This document shows, piece by piece, positions 35,191-42,180 of a DNA stretch of 64,000 nt. This DNA is from Nitrosarchaeum sp. GTDB taxonomy: Archaea > Thermoproteota > Nitrososphaeria > Nitrososphaerales > Nitrosopumilaceae. A program made the position numbers and the translations under genes. How positions within the stretch are numbered: the first letter of the stretch is position 1; each line of letters begins with the position of its first letter. The stretch covers positions 62,001 to 126,000 of the forward strand of contig BGOU01000002.1 of the NCBI GenBank assembly GCA_003569705.1. Direction: 5' to 3'. The notes below the pieces were generated by a model. The model was not told the DNA's origin. It searched no databases and saw nothing but the letters and a program-made list of their open reading frames with translations.

Positions 35191-36122
35191 TTTAAATCTA
35201 GATAAATTGGAATTCCTTTTTGGCTAGATAAAAGTGCCGCTTCTGCTATTTTCGTTACATTTACTGCTTGTTGTGATTTTACAACTACGTCATTTTTTCC
35301 TTCTATAGATCCCAAAAAACTTTGAATCTCTAATAATAACGGCTCTTGTTTTTCATTACGTGGAATTTCTGTTTCTTCTTTTTTCTCTACTTTTACTTCC
35401 TGCGAAATAAAATCTGATGTAATTATTGCATCTGTGCAAACTGCAGTAAATGTTCTGACTCTCTTTGGTGTGATCCAATTTGATGAAATAATTGCTACTT
35501 TATCATTTTTATACCCTAACATTATACTTGCAAAATCTTCATGCTCATGATTTATTCTACCTGATCTTGCAAAAACTACCTGTGGTGTATCATCAAACAA
35601 CCAATTTGCCGTATCTATGTCATGTACAGAAGTATCGTAAATTATTCCAACATCTTTAATGTGAAGTGGCATCCTATTCTCTCGATGAAATTCAAGCATT
35701 ACTAGTTCTCCGAACTTTTTTTCTTTAACAAATTTCTTCACAATATCCACTGCAGGATTAAAACGTTCAATATACCCGCATGTCAGAATGACCTTGTTTT
35801 TCTCTGCCAGATCTGCAATTCTCTGACCGTCTTCTGATTTGTATGTCATTGGTTTTTCTACAAATACGTGTTTTTTTGCTTCAAGCAATTTTGTAGCAAT
35901 TTCTGTATGAGTTGAAGTTGGTGTTACAACAAAAGCTCCATCAAATTCTTCAAACTTGATCAAATCATCTAATGAACTATAGTGATTTACTGAATATTTT
36001 TCTCCGTATTCCTTACTTCTTTCAGCATTTACATCACAAACTGCAGAGAGAACACCTAACTGTGATAGTATTCTGGTGTGATTTTTCCCCCACCCACCAG
36101 TACCAATCTGAACAATTTTCAT
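35187..36122 (-). CDS. Gfo/Idh/MocA-family oxidoreductase
   Basis: A 311-residue NAD(P)-dependent sugar dehydrogenase. The Rossmann motif IGTGGWGKNH (6-15) and the catalytic VEKP step (Glu89-Lys90-Pro91) are clear. The operon context (acyltransferase downstream) suggests UDP-sugar 3-oxidation as in WbpB/WlbA. Start 36122 abuts the ilvE stop at 36123, so translation is coupled. Confidence 0.88.
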   Translation of the reverse strand: MKIVQIGTGGWGKNHTRILSQLGVLSAVCDVNAERSKEYGEKYSVNHYSSLDDLIKFEEFDGAFVVTPTSTHTEIATKLLEAKKHVFVEKPMTYKSEDGQRIADLAEKNKVILTCGYIERFNPAVDIVKKFVKEKKFGELVMLEFHRENRMPLHIKDVGIIYDTSVHDIDTANWLFDDTPQVVFARSGRINHEHEDFASIMLGYKNDKVAIISSNWITPKRVRTFTAVCTDAIITSDFISQEVKVEKKEETEIPRNEKQEPLLLEIQSFLGSIEGKNDVVVKSQQAVNVTKIAEAALLSSQKGIPIYLDLK

Positions 36123-37040
36123 CTAATACACCGCAGTTAACCAATGGGAGTAATTTTTGTTTTTGTTCATTACTATGCCTGTATATTCATCCATCATTTT
36201 TTTGGTAATATTTCCAGGTTTACCATCTCCAATTTTTTTACTATCCATTGAAATTATCGGTGTAATTTCAGCTGCAGTACCAGTGAGAAAAATTTCATCA
36301 GAAATAATCAATTCACTTCTTGCAATTTCAGTTTCTATTACATCTATGTTCAGATTTCTTGCAATTTTTATAATAGCATCACGTGTAATTCCATTTAAAG
36401 CTGAAGATGATAATGGTGGCGTAATCAATTGACCTTCTCTTACAATGAAAATGTTTTCACCTGGTGCTTCGCTCACATTTCCATTATGATCTAACAAAAT
36501 TGCTTCGTCAAATCCATTTCTTTTTGCTTCTTGCGTTGCTATGATTGAATTAAGATAATTACCACCCATCTTTGCTTGAGGAGGAGTTGACATGTCTGAG
36601 AATTTTCTCCATGATACAACACCTGCTGTAATTCCATTTTTGTTAAATAAATCACCAAATGGGAATGTAAAAATTGCAACATTAGTTGGTGCCTTTTCTG
36701 TTACATGTAGATTTATTCCGTAATCTCCCACAAAATAAAAAGGTCTGATATAACAGGATTTTTTTATTTTATTTTTTGTACAAATTCCAATTATTGCATC
36801 ATTGATAATTTTATCTGAAAAATTAAGTGAAATGTTATAAAATTGCCCTGATTTTCTAAATCGTTTAATATGTTCATTTAATCTAAAGACAAAAAGATTT
36901 TTTTCATTCCAATATGCACGTATTCCTTCAAAAACCGATGTTCCATAATGAATTGCATGTGTTGTAATGGGAACATTGGCTTTGTCTAATGTTATGAATT
37001 TTCCATCAAACCACACATATTTTGAAAGAGGTAAACTCAT
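36123..37040 (-). CDS. ilvE: Branched-chain amino acid aminotransferase
   Basis: A class IV PLP aminotransferase of 305 residues. HYGTSVFEGIRAYW (31-44), the PLP-lysine segment AKMGGNYLNS (Lys157), EAPGENIFIV and GTAAEITP are diagnostic of IlvE. It carries out the last step of Val, Leu and Ile synthesis. It leads the operon with Gfo/Idh, Trm112 and the acyltransferase, an unusual set of companions. Confidence 0.93.
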   Translation of the reverse strand: MSLPLSKYVWFDGKFITLDKANVPITTHAIHYGTSVFEGIRAYWNEKNLFVFRLNEHIKRFRKSGQFYNISLNFSDKIINDAIIGICTKNKIKKSCYIRPFYFVGDYGINLHVTEKAPTNVAIFTFPFGDLFNKNGITAGVVSWRKFSDMSTPPQAKMGGNYLNSIIATQEAKRNGFDEAILLDHNGNVSEAPGENIFIVREGQLITPPLSSSALNGITRDAIIKIARNLNIDVIETEIARSELIISDEIFLTGTAAEITPIISMDSKKIGDGKPGNITKKMMDEYTGIVMNKNKNYSHWLTAVY

Positions 37041-37395
37041 AAAAAAATCTCCATCATATCAGTAATTAATCTATTCTGGAACTCCTATTTTTTGATATTT
37101 TCTTTGAAGCCTTGAATTAATACCTAATTCTGATAATTGTATTTGATAAAAATACCAAAATTTGAAGACGTTTTTGAATTATTCAAATTTTCATATGAAT
37201 TTTGATTTGATGATTTCAATAATCTGGAGACAATAAAGAATTGAAGATAAAAATACTAAAAATATAGATCTGATTTTGATCCATGATCATTTTTTCTTTT
37301 GTAAAATGTTTTAAAATTGTATTCTGAACATCAACCACTTTGTGTAATCTTTTTAATTTCACCTGTAGAAATTCAAGTGAATACCCATTTCAATT
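37041..37395. other. Divergent intergenic region between ilvE and the 21-residue peptide gene
   Basis: 355 bases of AT-rich DNA without a gene. Two adjacent palindromes are seen: tttgaa-tta-ttcaaa (37173-37187) and ttcatatgaa (37190-37199). They lie about 130-160 bases above ilvE. The peptide promoter is at its plus-strand end. Confidence 0.45.
37350..37359 (+). promoter_or_regulatory. TATA-like box of the 21-residue peptide gene
   Basis: The sequence tttttaattt would start transcription near 37380, about 16 bases before the ATG at 37396. Confidence 0.4.
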
Positions 37396-37461
37396 ATGGC
37401 AGCAAAGAAAAAAGCAGCAGCAAAAAAGACAACAACCAAAAAGGCTTCAAAAAAGAAATAA
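37396..37461 (+). CDS. 21-residue Lys/Ala/Thr basic peptide
   Basis: A very short open frame encoding MAAKKKAAAKKTTTKKASKK plus a final Lys. It holds ten Lys and no acidic residue, like the tail of histone H1 or bacterial Hc1/AlgP-type proteins. It has a TATA-like box upstream, and a hairpin with a T-rich tail begins in its last codons. I infer a nucleic-acid-binding peptide, perhaps a nucleoid or ribosome component. Chance occurrence is unlikely given the uniform composition and the flanking signals, but translation is unproven. Confidence 0.6.
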   Translation: MAAKKKAAAKKTTTKKASKKK

Positions 37462-37488
37462 TCTTTTGAAGCTTGTTTTATTTTTTAT
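37443..37488 (+). terminator. Hairpin and T-rich tail overlapping the peptide gene end
   Basis: ggcttcaaaa (37443-37452, using the final G as a G-U pair) pairs with ttttgaagct (37464-37473) across an 11-base loop that contains the stop codon. The T-rich ttgttttattttttat follows. It probably ends the peptide transcript. Confidence 0.55.
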
Positions 37489-37553
37489 ATTCTAATTTTT
37501 ATTTTTAATATCTTGATCTCTATTTTTCTACAAATGGTAGTTTTCTGATGATT

Positions 37554-38156
37554 TTACTCTGACCATCCCTCTTTTGGAAATTTCATTCCTAAAATTCGGG
37601 TTGTTTTATCTTCTGAACCTGAAAATTTCATAATTATATTCCAATTTTCTTCAATAATTCTCCCAACACTTTCTGGAACATCATTTTTCCAATTTGAATC
37701 TCTTCCTAATGCTGAATCATAGAGACTTTCTTTTACAGATGCGGCTGATAATGTCTTTCTTTGTCCTACTCTGGGTTTTAATCTGTATATTTTGAGCATA
37801 TATCCTTCTGCCTTGTCACCTGTATATGAAAAAAAATCACCTTGTACTCCTCGGAGTATTTGTTTTCGTAACTCCCAAGATCTAGGTGATAATAATGGTG
37901 GCATGTATTTTTTAAAAGGAGCAAAAAATGCATAATCATCTGTAACTAAAATAGAATTACCAAAAACCGATGTAAGCATTTTTTTTCTAATCTCAAAATT
38001 AAATGGAAAACTTTTACTGTTGATTTCCGTTTTACCTGATTTAAAAACAACAGGCATGATTTTTACAATATCTGCATTATTTTTTAACTCGTTAATTATT
38101 TCAACATGTGCATTGGTTACAGGATTTAGATGTGCTAGATATAGAGCAGTTATCAA
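37554..38156 (-). CDS. Nucleotidylyltransferase-superfamily-like protein
   Basis: A 200-residue protein whose N-terminus (ALYLAHLNPVTNAHVEII) resembles the HxGH-containing strand-loop-helix of the NMNAT/cytidylyltransferase superfamily, but with a variant motif (HLNPVTNAH). A later segment (RKTLSAASVKESLY) is reminiscent of the ISxTxIR signature, with the basic residue changed to Lys. Substrate unknown. NMN/FMN-type adenylyltransferase activity is possible but speculative. Confidence 0.6.
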   Translation of the reverse strand: MITALYLAHLNPVTNAHVEIINELKNNADIVKIMPVVFKSGKTEINSKSFPFNFEIRKKMLTSVFGNSILVTDDYAFFAPFKKYMPPLLSPRSWELRKQILRGVQGDFFSYTGDKAEGYMLKIYRLKPRVGQRKTLSAASVKESLYDSALGRDSNWKNDVPESVGRIIEENWNIIMKFSGSEDKTTRILGMKFPKEGWSE

Positions 38157-38207
38157 CTATACTAACTAAAAAAATGTCATATTTCAATGATTGATTTCCT
38201 CAAAATA

Positions 38208-38281
38208 TGGGAACGATGGGATTTGAACCCATGATCTCCAGCACCCGAGGCTGGCAGTATACCAAGCTAACCTACATCCCC
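38208..38281 (-). tRNA. tRNA-Pro(CGG)
   Basis: The anticodon stem CCAGC/GCTGG encloses the loop CTCGGGT, giving CGG. The acceptor GGGGATG pairs with CGTTCCC using two wobble pairs. The T-loop TTCAAAT is standard and the discriminator base is A. Confidence 0.93.
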
Positions 38282-38325
38282 ATAGGTCAGAATCATTAGA
38301 AGATTTTATTTCTTTAAAAATTTGA

Positions 38326-39171
38326 TTAACCGTATGATTCGTACTTTACTTCAAAACTTCCATCTGAACGCTTATCATGTTCTGTAGCAAAACCTTTTGG
38401 AGTTAAGAAATCCATTACTCCATCAATTGTTCCTTGCCATCCACAAACATAAAATATTGTGTTTTCTTTAGTGATTTTATCTCCAATCAATTCTTCTAAT
38501 GGTGAAATCCCATTTTCTCTTGGTCTGAGAAATGTTTCAACCCTTCCAATCTGACCTGACCAAGATCTGTTAAACCATTCTTGTGGTCTACTAATGGCTG
38601 CTCTATATTTGAAATTCCATTGGTCTTTTCCTCTCTCTCTACTTTCATTTTCCAAGTCTGTTAGTAATTCTTTGTAACTTAACTCATCAACATAACTTGC
38701 ACCCTGAAGAACAATGATCTCTCTTTTATCTCCAACATCATGTAGATGTTGTGCAAAACTTACAAATGGTGCAAGACCAGTTCCTCCACCAATACAAATA
38801 ATTCGTCTATTGTCTTTTTCTCCATTTGGAAGTACATCATTTATCAAAAGCGCTCTACCTGTAGGTTTTAACCATAAAATCTCATCACCTTCTTTTGCAC
38901 TGAATAACTGTGTGGTTAATCTACCTGGAAGTGGTTTTCTAACCCATCTAATTACAAGCTCGATATACTTTCTATTTTCTGGATGTGATGCAATTGAATA
39001 TGCTCTTCTTACAATTTTTCCACCTTCTACCGGATTTGCTAATCCTAATGTGATAAATTGACCAGCTTGATATTCTGGAACTGGACCTTCTTTTGGTACT
39101 AATCTAATAATTACAAGATCTTCTTTAAGTAACTGAACATATGTGATTGTCGCTTTGTTATCTACTACCAT
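38326..39171 (-). CDS. Ferredoxin-NADP reductase-like flavoprotein (copy 1)
   Basis: A 281-residue FAD/NAD(P)-binding reductase. FAD motif RRAYSIAS (55-62) and NAD(P) motif GGGTGLAPF (128-136) are present, with CGWQGTIDGVMDFL near the C-terminus and ending YESYG. It would exchange electrons between ferredoxin and NADP+. A close paralogue lies at 49948-50787 on the opposite strand. It probably supplies NADPH for CO2 fixation. Confidence 0.88.
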   Translation of the reverse strand: MVVDNKATITYVQLLKEDLVIIRLVPKEGPVPEYQAGQFITLGLANPVEGGKIVRRAYSIASHPENRKYIELVIRWVRKPLPGRLTTQLFSAKEGDEILWLKPTGRALLINDVLPNGEKDNRRIICIGGGTGLAPFVSFAQHLHDVGDKREIIVLQGASYVDELSYKELLTDLENESRERGKDQWNFKYRAAISRPQEWFNRSWSGQIGRVETFLRPRENGISPLEELIGDKITKENTIFYVCGWQGTIDGVMDFLTPKGFATEHDKRSDGSFEVKYESYG

Positions 39172-39273
39172 AACGTTACAACCATCCTAATTATGGTTAA
39201 ATATCTTGTGTTAATTTAATACTTGTATTTTCTCTTTAATCGCTAAACGTTAATAACCAATTTGAAAAACGTT
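39171..39273. promoter_or_regulatory. Three AACGTT sites upstream of ferredoxin reductase copy 1
   Basis: aacgtt cores occur at 39172-39177 (inside taacgtta), 39246-39251 and 39268-39273. The last two are 22 bases apart, two helical turns. The first overlaps the start codon region of the reductase. A regulator site is possible, with no known factor. Confidence 0.35.
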
Positions 39274-39296
39274 ATTCGATCAGTTTACTGATTATT

Positions 39297-39370
39297 GGGC
39301 CGATCGTCTAGTCCGGTAGGATGGGTGCATGGCATGCATCAGATCGAGGGTTCAAATCCCTTTCGGTCCA
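39297..39370 (+). tRNA. tRNA-Ala(GGC)
   Basis: The acceptor GGGCCGA pairs with TCGGTCC and has G3:U70. The anticodon loop ATGGCAT gives GGC. The T-loop is TTCAAAT and the discriminator base is A. The last 19 bases overlap the 3' end of the HEAT-protein gene on the other strand. Confidence 0.95.
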
Positions 39371-39927
39371 CTTTCTCTTTTTACATTAACAAGTAGTCTC
39401 TCTAATTCTGAATCTTGTTCTTTTGAAATTTCTTTAATTTTGTCTTCTGATAATGAATATCCAAGATCCATAATTGCCTGTAGTGCACTCTTTCTAACTT
39501 CCAAATTAGAATCAAACAAACAATTATGAATTACTTCTTTTGCTTCTTTTGCTTTGAGATGACCTAATGCTCCTAATGCACAGGCTCTTACCATAGAACT
39601 TTGATCATATGTAAGTTTGATAATTTCTGATATTGCACTAGAATCATTTCTATTTGATAACACTAGAGATGCATATCCTCTAATATTCTTATTTTGAGAG
39701 CTTAAATTGTTTATTAATAAATCTGAAATTTTATTTTCATTTAGTATTAATGCACTAAATGCTTCTCCTCTTACTTGAATATCGTTATCATCTAATTTTA
39801 AAATTATTTTTTGTATGATTTCTATATCATCTGTAGAAGACAGAGATTCTAAAATTTTGATTTTTTCTTTCGTAGTTCCTATATCTAAAATTTCTTTGAT
39901 ATTTTTCAAGTTATTCATTAAAATCAC
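39352..39927 (-). CDS. HEAT-repeat protein
   Basis: A 191-residue all-helical protein with four or more HEAT/PBS-lyase-type repeats, each with DxxxxVRxxAxxAL-like turns (DNDIQVRGEAFSALI, DQSSMVRACALGALG, DSNLEVRKSALQAIM). Such proteins mediate protein contacts. ATG 39918 gives a more natural start (MNNLKNI). The stop codon and last six codons lie inside the tRNA-Ala(GGC) T-arm on the opposite strand. Confidence 0.8.
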   Translation of the reverse strand: MILMNNLKNIKEILDIGTTKEKIKILESLSSTDDIEIIQKIILKLDDNDIQVRGEAFSALILNENKISDLLINNLSSQNKNIRGYASLVLSNRNDSSAISEIIKLTYDQSSMVRACALGALGHLKAKEAKEVIHNCLFDSNLEVRKSALQAIMDLGYSLSEDKIKEISKEQDSELERLLVNVKRESGPKGI

Positions 39928-40026
39928 TAAATCTAGTTAATAATGATTCAATATTTTTCATAAAATTTTCTCTAGAATCAAAAAATCTCTTTTAGCTTTA
40001 AATTATCGTTAAATACCAAATTTTAC

Positions 40027-40311
40027 ATGTCAAACGAATCCAGAAACACCATATTCATTGGTAAGAAACCATTGATGGCATATGTAACATCAACGCTAAT
40101 TCAATTGGCAAACTTACCCACCGTCTACATCAAAGCTAGAGGTATGAGCATTGGCCACGCTGTGGATGTAGCTCAAATAGTTGCAAGAAAAACAGAAAAT
40201 GCTGGATACTCTATTGGAGAAATCAAAATAGGCTCCGAATCATTAGAGTCACAAGACGGTAGAACCAGAAACGTTTCAACAATAGAAATTGAAGTAAAGA
40301 GAAACAATTGA
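40027..40311 (+). CDS. albA: Alba DNA/RNA-binding chromatin protein
   Basis: A 94-residue Alba with the N-terminal GKKPLMAYV loop (the Lys pair corresponds to the acetylatable lysine of Sulfolobus Alba) and the ARGMSIGHAVDVAQIVARK helix. It coats DNA and binds RNA, a main nucleoid protein in many archaea. It is a single gene with its own promoter region. Confidence 0.96.
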   Translation: MSNESRNTIFIGKKPLMAYVTSTLIQLANLPTVYIKARGMSIGHAVDVAQIVARKTENAGYSIGEIKIGSESLESQDGRTRNVSTIEIEVKRNN

Positions 40312-40340
40312 TAATTGTACTTTACTTGAAATTTTTTATT

Positions 40341-41207
40341 TTATTCTCTTTTTGAAAGCCCATATTTCTTTTCTAATTTTTGGAATTTGGGTAGTTCTAC
40401 AAGATCATTAAACTGATCAAAATTTACAACTTTTTGTTTGAACTTTCTAGTTGTTCCAGTTTTCTTTAATTCTTTTAAAATACTCATTGTTGCAAAAGTG
40501 TTGGCAAATAATACTGAAAGTGGATATAGAATTATTTTAAATCCTAATTTATGTAATGTTTCTGCTGAATTAATTGGGGTTGCACCCCCCTCAATCATAT
40601 TTGCAACCAATGGTGCATTGATTGCTTTTCCAATTATCTTCATTTCTTCTAATGATCTTGGTGCCTCAATAAATATAGCATCTGCACCTGTTTTTTTATT
40701 TTGTAAACTACGTTCTATTGCAGCATCTAATCCTTCTGTTGCTCTTGCATCAGTTCTTGCAACAATTATGAAATCTTTACTTTGTCTTGAATCTACTGCT
40801 GCACCTAATTTCTCTGTGTATTCTTCTTGTGTTATGACTTCTTTTCCTTGCATATGTCCACATCTTTTTGGCCATCTTTGATCTTCTAGAAAAATTCCAG
40901 AAGCTCCCGTTGATTCTAATTCTCTTACTAATTTCCAAACACTCAATGCATTTCCATAACCTGTATCTGAATCAACTATAACTGGTACTGAAACTGCACG
41001 ACAAATTCTTCTTGCATTATCGATAGTTTCTGTTGCTCCGATAAATCCATAATCTGGCATTCCGAATAATGTAGCTGAAGTCCCATATCCTGTTTGAAAC
41101 ATGGCTTCAAATCCTACTTTTTCTGCAATTTTTGCTCCTATTGCATCGTACACTCCTGGAATAACAAGAGGTTTGTTTGCCTTTAACATGCTTTTCAAAT
41201 TTTTCAT
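40341..41207 (-). CDS. Isocitrate lyase / PEP mutase family protein
   Basis: A 288-residue TIM-barrel lyase. VDSDTGYG supplies the Mg-binding Asp pair, and KRCGHMQGKEVI matches the KKCGH-type active-site loop of the 2-methylisocitrate-lyase subgroup. The family includes 2-methylisocitrate lyase, oxaloacetate hydrolase and carboxyphosphonoenolpyruvate mutase. The Cys-loop favours a C-C lyase. It is not a full-length isocitrate lyase (over 420 residues), so a glyoxylate shunt cannot be assumed. Confidence 0.85.
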   Translation of the reverse strand: MKNLKSMLKANKPLVIPGVYDAIGAKIAEKVGFEAMFQTGYGTSATLFGMPDYGFIGATETIDNARRICRAVSVPVIVDSDTGYGNALSVWKLVRELESTGASGIFLEDQRWPKRCGHMQGKEVITQEEYTEKLGAAVDSRQSKDFIIVARTDARATEGLDAAIERSLQNKKTGADAIFIEAPRSLEEMKIIGKAINAPLVANMIEGGATPINSAETLHKLGFKIILYPLSVLFANTFATMSILKELKKTGTTRKFKQKVVNFDQFNDLVELPKFQKLEKKYGLSKRE

Positions 41208-41574
41208 GACTTTCCTTTTACATTGAATTATTTATGATTTTAAAAATATCTAAAATAAGGTAAATAATTACAATAACTGCTAATTCTTTGTTTAGATTAA
41301 TTTTTACACTACCTGAGATATTGATTTAATCATTATTCTTCAAATGGTCTCATTACACATATAATAACATATTTTGTAAATATTCAACTCTTATTTTTTC
41401 GGTAACTCTCTACTGGAGAGAATAATCTCTTGATTAATGAAATTACTTGTAATGTCCAAGTTTGGTTATATTCATCTAAAGATCACAAAAACCAAAAATA
41501 TTTAATTTTTGTTGATTAAACTATGTTATTTGTAATTCAAACTAGACGATTAATTTTCGCTTTTAACAAACAAT
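41208..41574. other. AT-rich intergenic region
   Basis: 367 bases without a gene between the PEP-mutase-family gene and padR, both on the minus strand. A small perfect hairpin (ctctc-tactg-gagag, 41406-41420) is the only clear structure. The promoter of the lyase should lie near 41230. Confidence 0.5.
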
Positions 41575-42084
41575 TTAGTCTATATTGATTTCTTTTCCTT
41601 TTTTAACTATTTTACTTTCATCTATTTTCTTTAATTCAGACTCTAAGAATTTTTTATACCTTTGTGTTTCCTCATTTGTCATATTGGCAAAATTAGAACT
41701 AATAATTGAACCTATTGTGGACATCTTTTCTAACAGATCCATTGCAACAAATCTCCCAACATTGCCTAATCTGAAAATAACATCTAATTGTTTTCTAACA
41801 ATATCATTAATTTTGTCAACATCTTCTGCAGTTTCTATTCCTTTTTTTGTAAGTTGATATTTTCCATCCTTGTCTTCTTCAATTAGACCTTCATCTAGTA
41901 ATCTTCCTAATAATGGATAGATTAAACCCGGTGAAGGTTTCCATATGCCGTTACTTTGTTGAACTGCATAATCTATGATTTCTTTTCCAGTATGTGCTTT
42001 CTTTTTTAGTAATTCTAAAATGAAATATCTTGAAAATCCTCTTGGTATTGAACTTCCAACTCTTTGAAACCATTCTGAAATCAT
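41575..42084 (-). CDS. PadR-family transcription regulator
   Basis: A winged-helix PadR regulator of 169 residues from ATG 42084. The N-terminal DNA-binding part (RYFILELLKKKAHTGKEIID, GLIYPLLGRLLDEGLI, YQLTKKGIE) is diagnostic, and a helical dimerisation region follows. The frame stays open to 42156, but that extension would cross the palindrome and TATA-like sequence, so I reject it. It is divergent from sdhA with 96 bases between starts, so succinate dehydrogenase or padR itself may be its target. Confidence 0.88.
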   Translation of the reverse strand: MISEWFQRVGSSIPRGFSRYFILELLKKKAHTGKEIIDYAVQQSNGIWKPSPGLIYPLLGRLLDEGLIEEDKDGKYQLTKKGIETAEDVDKINDIVRKQLDVIFRLGNVGRFVAMDLLEKMSTIGSIISSNFANMTNEETQRYKKFLESELKKIDESKIVKKGKEINID

Positions 42085-42092
42085 ATACAATA

Positions 42093-42108
42093 ATATCACT
42101 AGTGATAT
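42093..42108. promoter_or_regulatory. 16-base perfect palindrome, likely PadR operator
   Basis: The sequence atatcact-agtgatat is perfectly symmetrical and lies 9 bases above the padR start, between a ttatatat box and the ATG. Binding there would block padR transcription and might affect sdh on the other side. The identity of the bound protein is inferred from position. Confidence 0.6.
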
Positions 42109-42180
42109 ATAATAATTTTTTTGAGTTACAAGCCTAATTACTACATATTTAACCAACTTTCTAGGTAGTCAATCTGACCA

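Noticed and set aside
40341-41207. Isocitrate lyase of a glyoxylate shunt
   Set aside because: At 288 residues it belongs to the short PEP-mutase/methylisocitrate-lyase group.
42085-42156. Longer PadR start
   Set aside because: It would cover the palindrome and the TATA-like region, and PadR domains start near MISEWF.
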